Source: Parus major (Eukaryota > Chordata > Aves > Passeriformes > Paridae). From it: a stretch of DNA of 64,000 bases. The notes beneath the pieces are model-generated. The model saw only the letters and a program-made list of their open reading frames with translations. It did no database searches and was not told the DNA's origin. The translations under genes were made by a program, and so were the position numbers. Where the stretch lies: contig NC_031770.1 in the NCBI RefSeq assembly GCF_001522545.3, positions 89,477,194-89,541,193 of the forward strand, written 5' to 3'. Numbering within the stretch: the first letter of the stretch is position 1; every line of letters begins with the position of its first letter. Positions 36,901 to 46,349 of this stretch are shown here, in pieces.

Positions 36901-39150
36901 GAACTATGACTCAGGAGGCTCTGATAGCAAAACCTCTGGCAACCAAAAGATCCAAATCTTCCAGGTAAAAAATACTTTGGTATATGTGGTCTTCAACTGC
37001 ATAAATATTTCTTAGCCTAAGGCAGAAGCATACTGTCAGTTGCTAAAAGTCAGCTAACATACATTTGTCGTTTCTAATTAGACTTCCTAATTTGCTTAAT
37101 CTTCAGGCATTTAGTCCTACTTAGTCCTACTTGTTTCTCCTTTTATTTCATTACAATTCTTCAGATATTCCAGTTCTAGAAAGATTTTTTAGGGATAGTT
37201 TTGTTTGTTACTTTTTTTCCCCCTGCTTTATTTTGGCTTTATTGTTTGCCTTTACTCTCTAAATTACATAATGAATATCCAAAAAATAGATTTTAAAAAA
37301 TTGCAGACTTTCTGTCACTTTAAAAAGCAGAGAACTAGGGGTTTTTTTTGTGAGATGACATATTCAAAAATAGTATATGATCATCTATAGGACAAATAAA
37401 GGTACTGTAAATATAATTGCTACCCCTGGCAGTTATGTTAGGAGTTACAAAACAGCAAACACAAATGCAAAAAAAATGGATTAGGAAAGCAGTAAAACTA
37501 TTACCCCTCACATAGCCTTATCTAAACCTTCTGTCACACTTCTGCCTTTTAGAGGTGGACTTGTGGCAGTGAACACATGGCAAACTGCTGAGGTTTTGTA
37601 GTGATTCAATTCCATGAGACAGTTTGCCAAAGTAGACTCACCAGCTCTCAGCTCTGGCCAGAAATACAACTACATGTTTATGTAGAGCTTGCAATAAACA
37701 CCCCATGTCAAAAATAATATACACCACTGCACACAATAAAAATTTTAAAAAAAAAAGTTTTTACTTATGTAGAGCCCTAGAACAGTATTTTAAATTGTTA
37801 GAAACGCTATGGAAAATCAAATTTGTTTTGAAGCATTTCTGTCACTCACACTTATCAGATTTTGGCTGCATGCCAAAGAGCACAGCCTCCTGAAGAGCTT
37901 GTGTTCTGAGTGCTGAGCTGCAAGCAGCAAGGTTATTGCAAAGAGACAGTCAATTTTAAAAAGTCACAGTAGTATTTTGTTGATTTTAGGCTTTTGAAAC
38001 TTTGGTACATTCTCTACATCTTTGGCCAGATTTGGTGTACTGACAGTAAGAAGCTACATAGTCTTAAAAGCCACAATACCAAATTTTCTTCACCAGCAGA
38101 GATTTGTCCTATCCACAAACCAAAGAAGGACCAGCTGTTTGAAAACTTTTTTTTTCCCCTTTGTAATCTTTAGTACTAAAAATAATTAGACTTAGAGTTG
38201 TCATGGAGGGACTTCCACTTCAAACTAACTAATAAGATATGCCACAAACCCTTGTTCTAAACACATCCCATTCACCTACTCCTTGATCTAAGCACATCCC
38301 TTCATTTAGTCTCACACCTAAGCTGTCTCCACAAAAACAGTGTCCCACAGGAAAGCTGTGCTGCATCAAAAGCACTGCAGAACACCTCAGGGCACTATCA
38401 CTCAGGATTACCCTCAGTTTTGTTGATTTGTCTGTACTGATGGATTCAAATATTTGGAGCTTGCTGTTCATCTCATGATCATTGAAATGTTTCAGTTTAC
38501 ACTAATTTTGACCCAATGAGGATATTCTCTGAGAAATTTCAAATAAAACAGAGGTTCTGTCCAAGAGAAATACAGTCAGATCAACATTAGTGTCCTAGAG
38601 ACAAAGAAATAACAGCAAGTATAATTCTCACTCCAGTTTCATACTCAGTGTCTTTGTCCACTATGTCTTCAGTCACATTTTCAGGATGTATACACTCTAG
38701 GGACTAATCAATAATTCTACTTCTATGTATATTTTCACTGCCGTGCTCTAAAGCCAGCTGAGCATTTTCTCTCTACTTACCCCATGCCGGAGGCAGCCAA
38801 GGCTCCTCTGACCTGGTGGGCTCCACAGGGTGGCTGCAGACATCCCAGTAGTCAGCACAACAGTCTACAGGCCCAGGAGAGCCTGAGGTGCAGTACTGGT
38901 CACAGTAACATATGGCTGCTCTGGAGACAATGGTAAAGCTGCAGTCATCATCTCTTCCTGTGCAACAGCCTCGTATCCTGCAGGACCTCCCCTGATACAG
39001 ACTCCTTTTAATCCTGTTCCACTTAGCAGAACCACTGTCTGCTACAGAATAAAGTCCTTGGGAGAAATTTCTTCTAGAATCAAGATGCCTTGCCATCAAA
39101 ACTTCACTGGCAACGCAATATAAGAGCAATATCTGAATTTTGTGCCACAT
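4096..39150 (-). CDS. TINAG: Tubulointerstitial nephritis antigen, complete coding span, 11 exons
   Basis: TINAG is a secreted basement-membrane glycoprotein, known in mammals from renal tubules, where it binds laminin and collagen IV. The coding exons are 39150-38781, 34461-34398, 33289-33200, 31646-31532, 25942-25819, 24078-23928, 18862-18682, 18241-18196, 13761-13656, 5399-5354 and 4212-4096. Their lengths sum to 1410 nt (469 codons plus stop), all introns are GT-AG and all phases join. Domains seen: signal peptide (residues 1-20), somatomedin-B-like Cys cluster (57-105), a short Cys-rich VWC-like stretch (125-159) and a papain/cathepsin-B-like domain (about 214-469). The active-site Cys is Ser248, in the context [10 protein letters not shown]. 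Gln242, His410 and Asn435 of the papain site are retained, as is a GCNGG motif at 288-292. It should therefore be a non-proteolytic cathepsin relative, as in other TINAG proteins. The C-terminus is about seven residues shorter than my recollection of the human protein. Identification is by family knowledge, not by a search. Confidence 0.96.
4213..5353 (-). other. TINAG intron 10
   Basis: 1.1 kb, AT-rich, bounded by GTAAGT and TTTTAG on the minus strand. It contains A-runs and no other feature I can support. Confidence 0.85.
5354..5399 (-). CDS. TINAG: TINAG exon 10: short exon before the Asn motif
   Basis: 46 nt, acceptor ttctaaaag, donor TTCTGG|GTAAGT. It completes Gly416 and encodes [15 protein letters not shown] (417-431). 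WG...KFW is the strand pair between the active-site His and Asn in TINAG. It was too short for ORF calling and was found by matching the expected phase and motif. Confidence 0.92.
7395..7712 (+). mobile_element. CR1 LINE fragment, sense orientation
   Basis: Contains the CR1 landmarks AAGACCAGCAGGAGTCCACT, GAGGGGCTGAGGGAGCTGTC, TCTGTTCAGCCCTCAGGAGA and a following GAGGCTCAGGG-like segment. The minus-strand 98-residue open frame here is an antisense artifact of the repeat. Confidence 0.7.
8233..8770 (+). mobile_element. Decayed solo LTR of avian ERVL-type endogenous retrovirus
   Basis: Begins TGTCCCAGTTTCAGCTAG and follows the avian ERVL LTR pattern: a TTGGATTTGGAATGAGA-like stretch, AAGGATATTCCACACCAC, a TATA region in CAGTATAAAAACTGGGGG (8473 onward), GGTGGTGAGCAATTGCATTG, CTGTTCTTATCTCAGTCCAC, and an end near TTAAATCATGAAA. 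About 538 bp with many substitutions. No internal gag/pol region adjoins it, so it is a solo LTR. No clear target-site duplication was recognised. Confidence 0.8.
10576..10612. repeat. Heptamer tandem array (GACTTTG)n
   Basis: Five perfect GACTTTG units plus two bases, inside TINAG intron 9. Perfect period-7 repetition suggests a young, possibly variable array. Confidence 0.95.
12541..12975 (-). mobile_element. CR1 LINE 3' fragment, antisense to the plus strand
   Basis: On the plus strand it starts with CAGAATCACAGAAT, the reverse complement of the CR1 terminal octamers, followed by AAGGGACCCACAAGGATCAT, TTCCCTGGGGAGCTGTTCCA, CTGATATCCAGCCTAAACCT and TCCTCCAGGCTGAACAGACC. It is well preserved and accounts for the GC-rich stretch and the 201-residue plus-strand open frame at 12377-12982, which is not a gene. 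Confidence 0.9.
13656..13761 (-). CDS. TINAG: TINAG exon 9: active-site histidine region
   Basis: 106 nt, acceptor ttgtttttcag, donor CTTGG|GTGAGT. It encodes split Ala381 to split Gly416, including [17 protein letters not shown] and KTHSVKLLG. His410 corresponds to the papain-family catalytic His and is retained although the nucleophile is lost. Confidence 0.95.
13762..18195 (-). other. TINAG intron 8
   Basis: 4.4 kb. Contains an AT-rich TATATA/CATACA stretch near 15375-15450 and A-rich runs near 17590. No other supported feature. Confidence 0.85.
18196..18241 (-). CDS. TINAG: TINAG exon 8: short cathepsin-like exon
   Basis: 46 nt, acceptor ctcacctctcag, donor GCAAG|GTACAG. It encodes 15 residues, [15 protein letters not shown] (366-380), plus the first base of Ala381. 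The GPVQA element is conserved in papain-family proteins just before the segment leading to the active-site His. Intron 7, between exons 7 and 8, is only 440 bp. Confidence 0.93.
18242..18681 (-). other. TINAG intron 7
   Basis: 440 bp between exons 7 and 8, the shortest intron of the gene. Nothing else recognised in it. Confidence 0.85.
18682..18862 (-). CDS. TINAG: TINAG exon 7: cathepsin-like domain, central part
   Basis: 181 nt, acceptor cctgaacag, donor TCAAAA|GTAAGT. It completes Gly305 and encodes residues 306-365, including [11 protein letters not shown] and [16 protein letters not shown]. The NHT sequon (in GKNHTNG) is a possible N-glycosylation site. The CYP, GPCP and YRC elements align with the TINAG segment that replaces the cathepsin B occluding-loop region. 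Confidence 0.95.
20618..20700 (+). mobile_element. Ancient CR1-like LINE 3' end
   Basis: CTGGGCTAGACGGACACTTG, then GACCCAGAAGTGCTGTTCTT. This resembles the widespread amniote CR1 3' end (CTGGGCTAGATGGACCTTTG, CTGACCCAGTATGGCTGTTC) and differs from the avian octamer-tailed copies. It is short and diverged. Confidence 0.5.
22151..22173. repeat. (TTTG)n microsatellite
   Basis: Five to six TTTG units in TINAG intron 6. Confidence 0.9.
22615..23575 (+). mobile_element. CR1 LINE copy, about 960 bp, sense orientation
   Basis: A long 5'-truncated CR1 with landmarks in order: a GTGGACTGGCATGTTGAAAG region, AACAATCTGGACAGCCAGAT, GGGAACTGGAGCTGAGGCAG, GGACTTGTTCAGTTTAGAGA, TTGGACCAGGTCACCTCCAA and the 3' terminus TTTTGTGATTCC. 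It is the longest CR1 piece in the window and ends about 350 bp from exon 6. Open frames at 22792-23439 fall inside it. Confidence 0.8.
23928..24078 (-). CDS. TINAG: TINAG exon 6: cathepsin-like domain, GCNGG region
   Basis: 151 nt, acceptor tttcaaacag, donor ACACGG|GTAAAT. It encodes split Ser255 to split Gly305, including [22 protein letters not shown] and [16 protein letters not shown]. Papain-family proteins carry the GCNGG motif here, and this copy keeps it intact. The exon lies about 350 bp transcriptionally upstream of the CR1 insertion that ends near 23575. Confidence 0.95.
24079..25818 (-). other. TINAG intron 5
   Basis: 1.7 kb, very AT-rich. Contains a small imperfect 21-bp tandem duplication (AATTATTAAT-ATAAGAAAAA) near 25092-25136. 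No other supported feature. Confidence 0.85.
25819..25942 (-). CDS. TINAG: TINAG exon 5: N-terminal cathepsin-like domain with Ser in place of catalytic Cys
   Basis: 124 nt with acceptor tttgttttag and donor CGCAA|GTAATA. It encodes residues 214-254, starting [13 protein letters not shown], continuing [15 protein letters not shown] and ending GASWAFSTA. The papain-family signature QGxCGxCWAFS is present as [12 protein letters not shown]. The oxyanion Gln (242) is kept and the nucleophile position is Ser (248), the hallmark of TINAG rather than cathepsin B. Confidence 0.95.
25943..31531 (-). other. TINAG intron 4
   Basis: 5.6 kb. Holds a short GC-richer segment at 26060-26215, TAATA-rich tandem repetition near 27755-27815 and no recognised gene or well-defined mobile element. 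Confidence 0.8.
31532..31646 (-). CDS. TINAG: TINAG exon 4: propeptide-like segment
   Basis: 115 nt, acceptor gaggaag|A, donor CCT|GTAAGT. It encodes residues 176-213, including [15 protein letters not shown] and RLGTFPPS. This is the region equivalent to the cathepsin propeptide of TINAG-family proteins. The acceptor follows a long pyrimidine run (minus-strand reading of 31651-31680). An upstream AG four bases earlier would break the frame. Confidence 0.93.
31647..33199 (-). other. TINAG intron 3
   Basis: 1.6 kb. Overlaps a Cys-rich plus-strand open frame at 31790-32071 with no recognised family. No other supported feature. Confidence 0.85.
33200..33289 (-). CDS. TINAG: TINAG exon 3: end of Cys-rich linker
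   Basis: 90 nt with acceptor cctttcag and donor ATGG|GTGAGA. It encodes Cys145 to the split Gly175, including [17 protein letters not shown] and then a helical propeptide-like stretch ending SGDYG. The CxC and WKC...VC pattern matches the VWC/follistatin-like piece of TINAG that precedes the cathepsin-like region. Confidence 0.93.
33290..34397 (-). other. TINAG intron 2
   Basis: 1.1 kb. Contains the GT/AT microsatellite at 33853-33930 and an A-rich CCAAAA-type stretch at 33980-34030. Confidence 0.85.
33853..33930. repeat. Compound (GT)n(AT)n microsatellite
   Basis: About 16 bp of GT followed by about 35 bp of pure AT and then GTAT/ATAT variants. Located in TINAG intron 2 and likely variable in length. 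Open frames through it (33729-34096) are artifacts. Confidence 0.95.
34398..34461 (-). CDS. TINAG: TINAG exon 2: start of Cys-rich linker
   Basis: 64 nt with acceptor ttggcag and donor TG|GTAATG. It completes the Gly codon split from exon 1 and encodes residues 124-144, reading [20 protein letters not shown]. This closely parallels the mammalian TINAG segment with CFKDG and NCNSC. It leaves TG, which exon 3 completes to Cys145. It lies just upstream in transcription from an AT-rich intron region. Confidence 0.93.
34462..38780 (-). other. TINAG intron 1
   Basis: 4.3 kb. Very AT-rich next to exon 2 (34730-34930). Contains a 16-bp direct repeat AATCAGTAAACTCACT at 36421 and 36442, at the edge of a splice-bounded cryptic exon (36458-36512). 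Confidence 0.85.
36458..36512 (-). other. Cryptic (poison-type) exon candidate in TINAG intron 1
   Basis: 55 nt bounded on the minus strand by acceptor TTTGTTTCAG and donor AAAA|GTGAGT. If spliced after exon 1 (phase 1) it would read to an in-frame TAA near its end, so it would not encode TINAG sequence. It is the only strongly bounded extra exon I noticed in this intron. Confidence 0.3.
38781..39150 (-). CDS. TINAG: TINAG exon 1: signal peptide and somatomedin-B-like domain
   Basis: 370 nt from the ATG to the donor (GCATGGG|GTAAGT on the minus strand), leaving phase 1. The first 20 residues start [10 protein letters not shown] and form a hydrophobic signal peptide with likely cleavage after LMA. 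A dibasic KR lies at residues 48-49. Ten cysteines (57, 62, 63, 70, 81, 83, 87, 97, 98, 105) have the spacing of the TINAG/TINAGL1 somatomedin-B-like domain, including GCC, GRDDDC, CYCDQYC and DCC. The start was chosen because it gives a clean signal peptide and has G at -3. Confidence 0.95.
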
Positions 39151-39301
39151 TCCTGTGCCTCTAGAAGCCTTTTTTGAGGCTTGTTGTCCTTTACTTTCTC
39201 AGCAAATGTTCATTTACTCTAGATGTAGTACCTCCAGTTAGAAATCAGAAAGAAATCTGAACAGAAAGCTGCAGACTACAGTTTTCTAAGACTCTGCATG
39301 T

Positions 39302-39314
39302 GTTAATTATTAGT
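39302..39314. promoter_or_regulatory. HNF1-like palindromic site upstream of TINAG
   Basis: GTTAATTATTAGT lies about 152 bp before the TINAG ATG and matches the HNF1 consensus GTTAATNATTAAC at 11 of 13 positions. HNF1 factors drive many kidney proximal-tubule genes, so the location fits a renal promoter. No clear TATA box was seen between it and the ATG. The start of transcription is not known. Confidence 0.4.
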
Positions 39315-41551
39315 CAGACATGTTGTAAACTGATTTATTTGCCCAAGATAGAGAGGTACTGGAAACAGCCACAACTGTGTATTCATCATTATGAAACTTT
39401 GGTGCGAGAAAGTTTATAATAAAGTTTCAACATATACAAAATATACATAGTCCAGTATTTTAGTCCTATAATTCAGACTTCTAAAATCAATGTGAGGAAT
39501 AAGTACACGGTGTCAAAGGGAGTTCTTTTTCTTTTTGTGTACCTATAACCAGCATGTTCTCCACATGATTAGAAAACCTTTAACACTTAGATTGTATCTC
39601 ATCTAAATTTTCCTTTCTGATAAGCAAGGTGACATCACTGCAGCAAACTTATCCTGCATTCCCCATTTCAATTTTATTTCTGGTGATCTAGCTTAACCTT
39701 ATATGCTTCACTTTTTCCACTTTTACTATGGGCAAATTCAGGAAAAAAAAAAAGCAGATGATATTCAGTATAAACTATTATTCAAAGATATTCCTTGAAG
39801 GTTTGCATTTCTATAGTCAAAATGAACTTGGCAGTCATTCTAATTAACATAATACATACCTACTGATAAGCGCTCATTGCTATTTAAAAAGTAAATGGCT
39901 GTATTTATATATCAAAAAAAAAAAAAAAGCAGATATCAAGGATAAGTCTAACAGCTTTTGCTACTTGATCTGTAATCTCCAGGTTTTTGAACAGAAGGTT
40001 TAAATAAATATACACAGTACTGTTGCCAAAAAAAGATTCCAAAAAAAGTACCAAAGAACCTTGAAGTTCCTACAGAGATAGCACATAAGGCTTAATTGAA
40101 ATAAAAAGCCCATGCACAATTTCAAATCTGAACAAGACAATTTAAGTCTCCAAAGCTGAACAAGCAGAGGTAAAAACCAGTCATCCTTCTGTCTCCATTT
40201 CTTAGTGAGAGGAACCCGGAGAAGCTGATGGTGGGCTGTTTTCTAGGGAACTAAGGGGATTTTTCCCTTTGTGACTTCAGCTGGGCTGCTCGGGAAGGCA
40301 CAGCATCAAAGGGCAGCTACTTTTGAAAGCACCACCAGTGTGGGTGCATTGCCATGAATGGTAGAGACATTAAGAGGCAAAGTGTGTGTATGTTTATATA
40401 TTTGGGCTTGTAATCCAAATATTGAAGTCTTCAATACTTCTTACCAGCAGTGCTTTTATTAGACCTGCCTCCTACATTGTCCTTGTCACAACTAAGGAGC
40501 TGCAGATGGGGGAAAATTACATCTGACCACACAATTTTTATTTTTCTCTCTTGCAGGAAATTTTCTGTGTGAAAGGTAACAGAAGAGTCAAGGTAAGCAA
40601 CAGGCAGTCACTGTCCATCACATTAATAGTACATAAATCTTAACCTTCAAATTCGCTCTGCATTTTTTTTTTTATTGTTTAGTTCATAATTGAAAATCTG
40701 GACAACCTTATTTCTGTCACTGACTGCAATGATGCAATGCAATGAGAAAGGATATGTCCATGGAAACAGTGAAGCACTCTCTGGAAATTATAATTCATTT
40801 CTTTTCCTTACATCTGAGCAGCTCTGTCAGCTCCAAGAGAATGACCTCTGATTTGCACTGACATTAGCAAAATTCAAATCTCCTTTGTATTTCAAATCTT
40901 CAGAAATACTTTTATCTAGTTATCTCCTTGCTCTGAAAGCATAAGAAAGAATATGTGGTAAATGTCTGTCAGTCAGATTAAGTGATTATATATTTTTAAC
41001 TTTAAAGACCTGCTGATGATAAACCAGAGGTAAGGAATTTGCTTGGAAATCATTTCAGCTCATTTACACAGAAGTTAGATTTCTTTTAAAGGAACACAAA
41101 AATCAGCTTGTGTTCTAAGCACCTTTGTTTTGCAACAAAGTTGGTATAACCCATTTTTCCCACTTGATAGCTTCTGTTCAAACCTTAAAAAAAAACCATG
41201 AAACTATTCCTTTGTGCTTCAGGAAACAGAATTTTTTTTGTATTTTCCTCTGTAAGCCAAGCAGCTCTGTCTTCACTGTGTGAAAGCACACGCTGAATTA
41301 TCTGTAACAATTCAGAAACAGCTTGACGTGATCCTTTTTCTTTCTTGAAGATTAGCCTGTTCCAAATATAACAGATATCCTAAGATTCTGAGTTAGGGTC
41401 CTAGTACTAGTTCTAGGTGGCACAGTTAAGTGCAAAAATGTTTGTCTAGTTCTTCTTTCAGCATTTCTTGATGTTTATACTCAAGCTTCAGGAAACACCA
41501 CACATTTGGTAGAAATTCAAATACTAATACCACTGAGTGATTGATGGAGTT

Positions 41552-41586
41552 AAAACAAAACAAACAAACAAACAAACAAACAAAAA
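41552..41586. repeat. (AAAC)n microsatellite
   Basis: About eight AAAC-type units followed by an A-run. Confidence 0.9.
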
Positions 41587-43464
41587 AAGCTAAAATGTCC
41601 AAGAATCTCTTTAAAGCTGGACCAGGGTTATTTCACAGCCTTTCTTTCAAAAGCTGTCCTATTTTGTCTGAGCCTACTGGGCATCATAAAAATCTCATCA
41701 CCTTCATAGAAGGGTAGGATAGCAGTGGCTGGAAAGACTCTTGGTGCTGAAGGTGACTCCCAGGGTGGACAGCAGAGCCGACCCCATCAGAAAACCATGA
41801 CACCTTCCCTTCTCCTGGCTGCCACAAGCAGACTGGAATCAAGTGCAGGGGAAATTGCAGAACTATGACCTTATGCCAGGAAAATGAAGGGACACTTGGC
41901 TAGTTAAGGCAGAAATCACAATGCCAGACTCCAGGTCAGTCATTTGCCAGGAGGCACAACTCAATGCATCAGAGAATCCATGTAATTGCTTATCTCATGT
42001 TTAAACTCTGCAACAATCCCATCCATCCCTTTCATTGAATTCAAAAGGAAATTTAACTGGTGACTCCTGGCACAGAATGTATCACTGATTTCTAGTGGCC
42101 ACAATACTTTATGTTTTCTCCTCTTTTTTAGTAATGCTTGAAATGTGGTGAAAGTTTTCAAGACAAAACTACTTCAACAAAAGCATTATCCCACAATGTA
42201 TTCTCTCTGCCTTGTACTAATGGCAGAATAGGATTCATCCTACCCAGATTGTGAATGACTAGCTCCTAGATGTGTTTATGCAGAGACAAGCTGTGTGTTA
42301 AAGTGATTTTCTCACTGTCATTTCAGTTTTTGTATGTTTGTAGCAGACATAGGAATGGGGGTGCCTTCATCCTGTTTGGCAAGAGTGTGGCAGCTCACTG
42401 CTGTGGGTTGTTGGTGTGGTAGTAAGAAGTGCCACTTTTAATTCAAAATTTCAGGGCTGCCTATATCAAGTCTTATGATGCTAATCCAAGTTACATGTAA
42501 ATCAGAATAACGGCACTTATGTGACAAATTTCATCAGATGTCTGAATCTCGTCACAGTGGGACTTGTTATTCACAGTCTCTGATACCAGTTCTCCCAATT
42601 CATCAGATATCTGAATCAACAAATTTAGGGCTGGAGGTAGAGGGAGAGCAACTGAGCCAAATTGTGCATGCCAAAGAAGTCCTATTCGTCACACTCGGAG
42701 ATGTGCACACACGAATGCCCAAGAGTTCAGAGTCAACCACCACAGGCAGAAGGAATTACTTCCTAAGTGTTACATATATACATTACATAGTTTAATATTA
42801 TTATCATTATTATTATCATTATGTGGTTGCTATGGCCTCACAGCTTTTTTGCTCTACCCACCACAGTAATTGGCCATGCATATTTCCCATGCCAGCTGCA
42901 TCACTTGGTCAGCCTCGAGGAAGCAGGTGCCATCTCATTCTTCTTGTCAGCCAAGCTCTTGCACTGTGTCAAGGTCAGCCCACTGTGGGCTCAGCCCAGT
43001 GAAGCCTGTGGGGGGCCCTGTGCATGAACCAGCACTGTGTCCACGTAGTCATACAATTGCAGGTGCTCTCCTAAACCGTGTTTTTGTAGGACTTACAGAA
43101 CAGCAGGTAGCAGCAGTCATTGTGGCTCATACCTGAACAGGAACCTCTCAAGAAACACAATCACGTGCGGAAATTTTGGCAGTGACCCCAACATAGGATG
43201 GACCACATGACACCTTCATTATGCCATCAGTGTGAACACATTAACCTGTGCATGGCTGCATTTAGCTTCAGAGAGGTGATATTTACTGTGAACTTGTCAT
43301 TCCCAAACCTCATCAAACAGTCAGAGATGAAGGAGACAAGGTTTATACTGTATTGCATTAAAAGTGTCAGCTCTCAGAAAGTGTAGTGCTGGTGTTTCAA
43401 GGAAGTTATGCACATATTGGTGTTCATCTCAATTGTGTGCTCCTATCTAATCCCACCAGTGAAT

Positions 43465-43940
43465 CTTAGAATCATAGGATCACTAATTTTGGAAAAATCG
43501 TTTAAGATCACCAAGTCTAGCACTGTGTTCTCCACTAAACCATGTCCCCAAATGATACATCCACACATCTATTGAACAGTACCTGGCATGGTGAATCCAC
43601 CACTAACCTCAGCAGCCTATTTCAATGCTTGATGACCCTTTGAGTGAAAAAATGTTTTCTCATATCCAATCTAAACCTCCTCTGGTACAAAATGAGGCCA
43701 TTCCTATCCTATCACTTTCTACTTGGAAGAAGAGACTGATTGCCTGCCTGGCTACAACCTCCTTTCAGGTATTTCTAGAGAGTGATAAGGTCTCCCCCTG
43801 AGCCTCCTTTTCTCCAGGCTAAACACCCCCAGCTCCCTCAGATGCTTCTAGTAAATATGTATCTTAATCCTTTTAACAGGCTGGTCCTCAGTGTTGCCTA
43901 GTTGCCACTCTCTGATTCTCTGTTTTCAAGGATTTTTTAA
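43465..43940 (-). mobile_element. CR1 LINE 3' fragment, antisense to the plus strand
   Basis: On the plus strand it begins AGAATCATAGGATCACTAAT, then follows the CR1 order: AACCATGTCCCCAAATGATA, CTCATATCCAATCTAAACCT, GTGATAAGGTCTCCCCCTGA, TTCTCCAGGCTAAACACCCC and a TCAGTGTTGCC-like end. Moderately diverged. Confidence 0.85.
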
Positions 43941-46345
43941 TAACTTAAGGTACAGATGTGTGGTTTTTTATTTCCTTTTCTATCCCTGAATTGCTACCCT
44001 TACCATCCTACCAAAATGTGTCTCTCTGTGCTTTTTTCTCCTTTTGCATAGCTTTAGCTTGTGAACTCCCTGAGATTTAAGCAATTTCCTCATTAAAAGT
44101 GAGTCAAGACCACAGATCTGTGCCATACCAACCAGGCTTTGGATGCCAGCCATTTGAACCCTGGGGCCAAGGGCCGTCCTGATGCAGCATCCAGATCTTC
44201 TCAAGTATTTCACTGCCCAAATACACCTATTGTACTGGACACATTTCCCTTCTGACCACTTGGGCCAACTTTCATAAGTCACTTTCTTGATAGCTTGAGT
44301 TGTAGCACATAGCAACAAAGAATCACAAGTATGCGCAGAAGGGTGAACATGGCATATCAGACTGCAAGAGAAGCTGAGGCCAAAAGGGGATCATAAGCCC
44401 TCACAAAAGATATGCAGTCATTGTGATCCTGATGGGAATGTGTATTTTACCAGAAAATCATTACTAAAATCAGGGTAAAGGCATCAGAACCTGGACTAAA
44501 GATATTACACTATTGAATAAGCAGCATCCATTAATTTTCTAGTACTACAAAAAAAGCAATTACTTTCATGATGTTTTGCCCTTAATAATCCTTTCTGAAA
44601 GATTTTTTTACTCTTAATACTTTTTCCATTGGTTTCCCAGGATAGAACTTCTAGACAGTAATTGCCAATATTCATTCATAGATGGAAGCTGTTTGAACAG
44701 AGAGGGAAACTGTTTTCTTAAAGCATGCACAGATGAACAAAATCACTAACCCAGAGGTGAACAAAATGATTTCTCCTTTGTCCTTCCTCTAATCCCAGTA
44801 GTTCTTTCTCTTGCTTGTGCTCCTTTCACCTATGGGCTTCAGTCTGTCTCATGGGTTAATTTAAACATAAACTTAAGCCATATGAATAATTGTCTCAGCT
44901 AGACATGCTAGAATGGATTTGGGCTCTACAGAAATGAAATTCAAGAGGAAAAGAAATCTGGGGTTGGAACAAATTCAGAACAAAACAAATGCCTTGAAAA
45001 AATTGAACAGGAAAGCAGACTAAGGCTTTTGAGAATCACGCAGATCATATGGCTTTAAATATGAATTTTGCCCATTTCAATGCTTTACTGAAACCAAGAA
45101 ATACTATTACTTCCTTGGTGGGTAGACCTATTACAGCTTCTACAGTATTTCTAACACATTTTTAGTTATAGATGATTTTATATGTATGAATTTTTACCTT
45201 TTTTAAAATTTTTCTATAATTTTTTTCTAGTTGTATGTGTTGATTTCTGTCCCCACAAACTCTGTCTTGAGCTCAATGAAATGCTTTTTCATTTTTTTTA
45301 CACCACTTGCTTAAAAGGTATGCCATTCACAAGATCTATGCTGTTAACTTCTGTTATTTTTCCATTGAGAAAGAAACTAATACAAAAAAACACCACCCTT
45401 AAATGTTTAGCAGTCTTTTCACAGTATTCTTAAAAATTTGTATATTACCTATAGAGAGAAAGACTTACTGATTTTTGACCTTATCTTCTGTTTTCACAGT
45501 TACAGAGTCTAACAGCCTAAAAGCAGGCTGGATTGAAGTTACACCAGGTCCAATAGGGCAAAAGGCTGAGCAGCCTATGGACTATTCCACTTAAGCTGGT
45601 TTTAATGTTAATGTTTTTCCTTATGGTAGTATTTCATAAAATAGTTCATCACATTAATTTTAATGAAAACAGCAGGGATTCTCATTAAAATATCAGTTTT
45701 ATATTATTTTAGTATTATAAAATATCAATTATTTTAGTATTATAAAATATAAATTACAACACATCAAGAGATAAAATGTTCCTGCACTCTGGGACAGGGC
45801 TGTGATGCGAAGGTCCTGAGCATCTTGTCAGAGTCCTCTGAGGGGTGACTTGTGGTTCAAGGGACCAAGGCACTGGGGAGAACTCGGGTAGCTCATGCAA
45901 ACATAGACAACCAGCTTCCTTAGACTTTCATAATGCATTTTGAAAGCAAAATCTTTGAGAACCAGGCTCGGACAACATCATGTGGAAGCAGCACAAGATC
46001 AAAAACCCAGCAGCATGAGCTGGAAAGCGCTGTTTCTTCCTGGTGTGCCAGGATTAGAGATGGTAATTCTGCCTGCACTCAGCACCTGGCACAGTCAAAA
46101 GGGCTATGAATATTACATGGCAGGGGAAAATCACTGTGCATGTTCACTGCTGACTGCTGTGGGTGCTAACACAAATGTGAATAATCCCTGGACTACTTCA
46201 CAAAATACAAGTGTCTGTGTGGTGGCAAAATGTGACCAAGTTTAAGCACTCAGGAGCATTCCTTTCCCAGCACTGATGGTATTTGTTCTCAGCTATTTGA
46301 AACCTGTGGAGCCAGATTTACAGGAGTAAAAACAAGAATCACAAA
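43941..46345. other. Intergenic stretch between CR1 copy and candidate terminal exon
   Basis: No exon, RNA gene or mobile element recognised. A 24-bp tandem duplication (TTATTTTAGTATTATAAAAT) occurs at about 45706-45750. Confidence 0.5.
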
Positions 46346-46349
46346 AAAC

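Larger units (their letters stand above)
39151..43464. other. TINAG promoter side and upstream flank
   Basis: 5' flank of TINAG. Beyond the HNF1-like site and an (AAAC)n run at 41552-41586, I see no exon. A GC-richer block at 42820-43140 carries overlapping open frames without a recognisable family; see findings. Confidence 0.6.
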
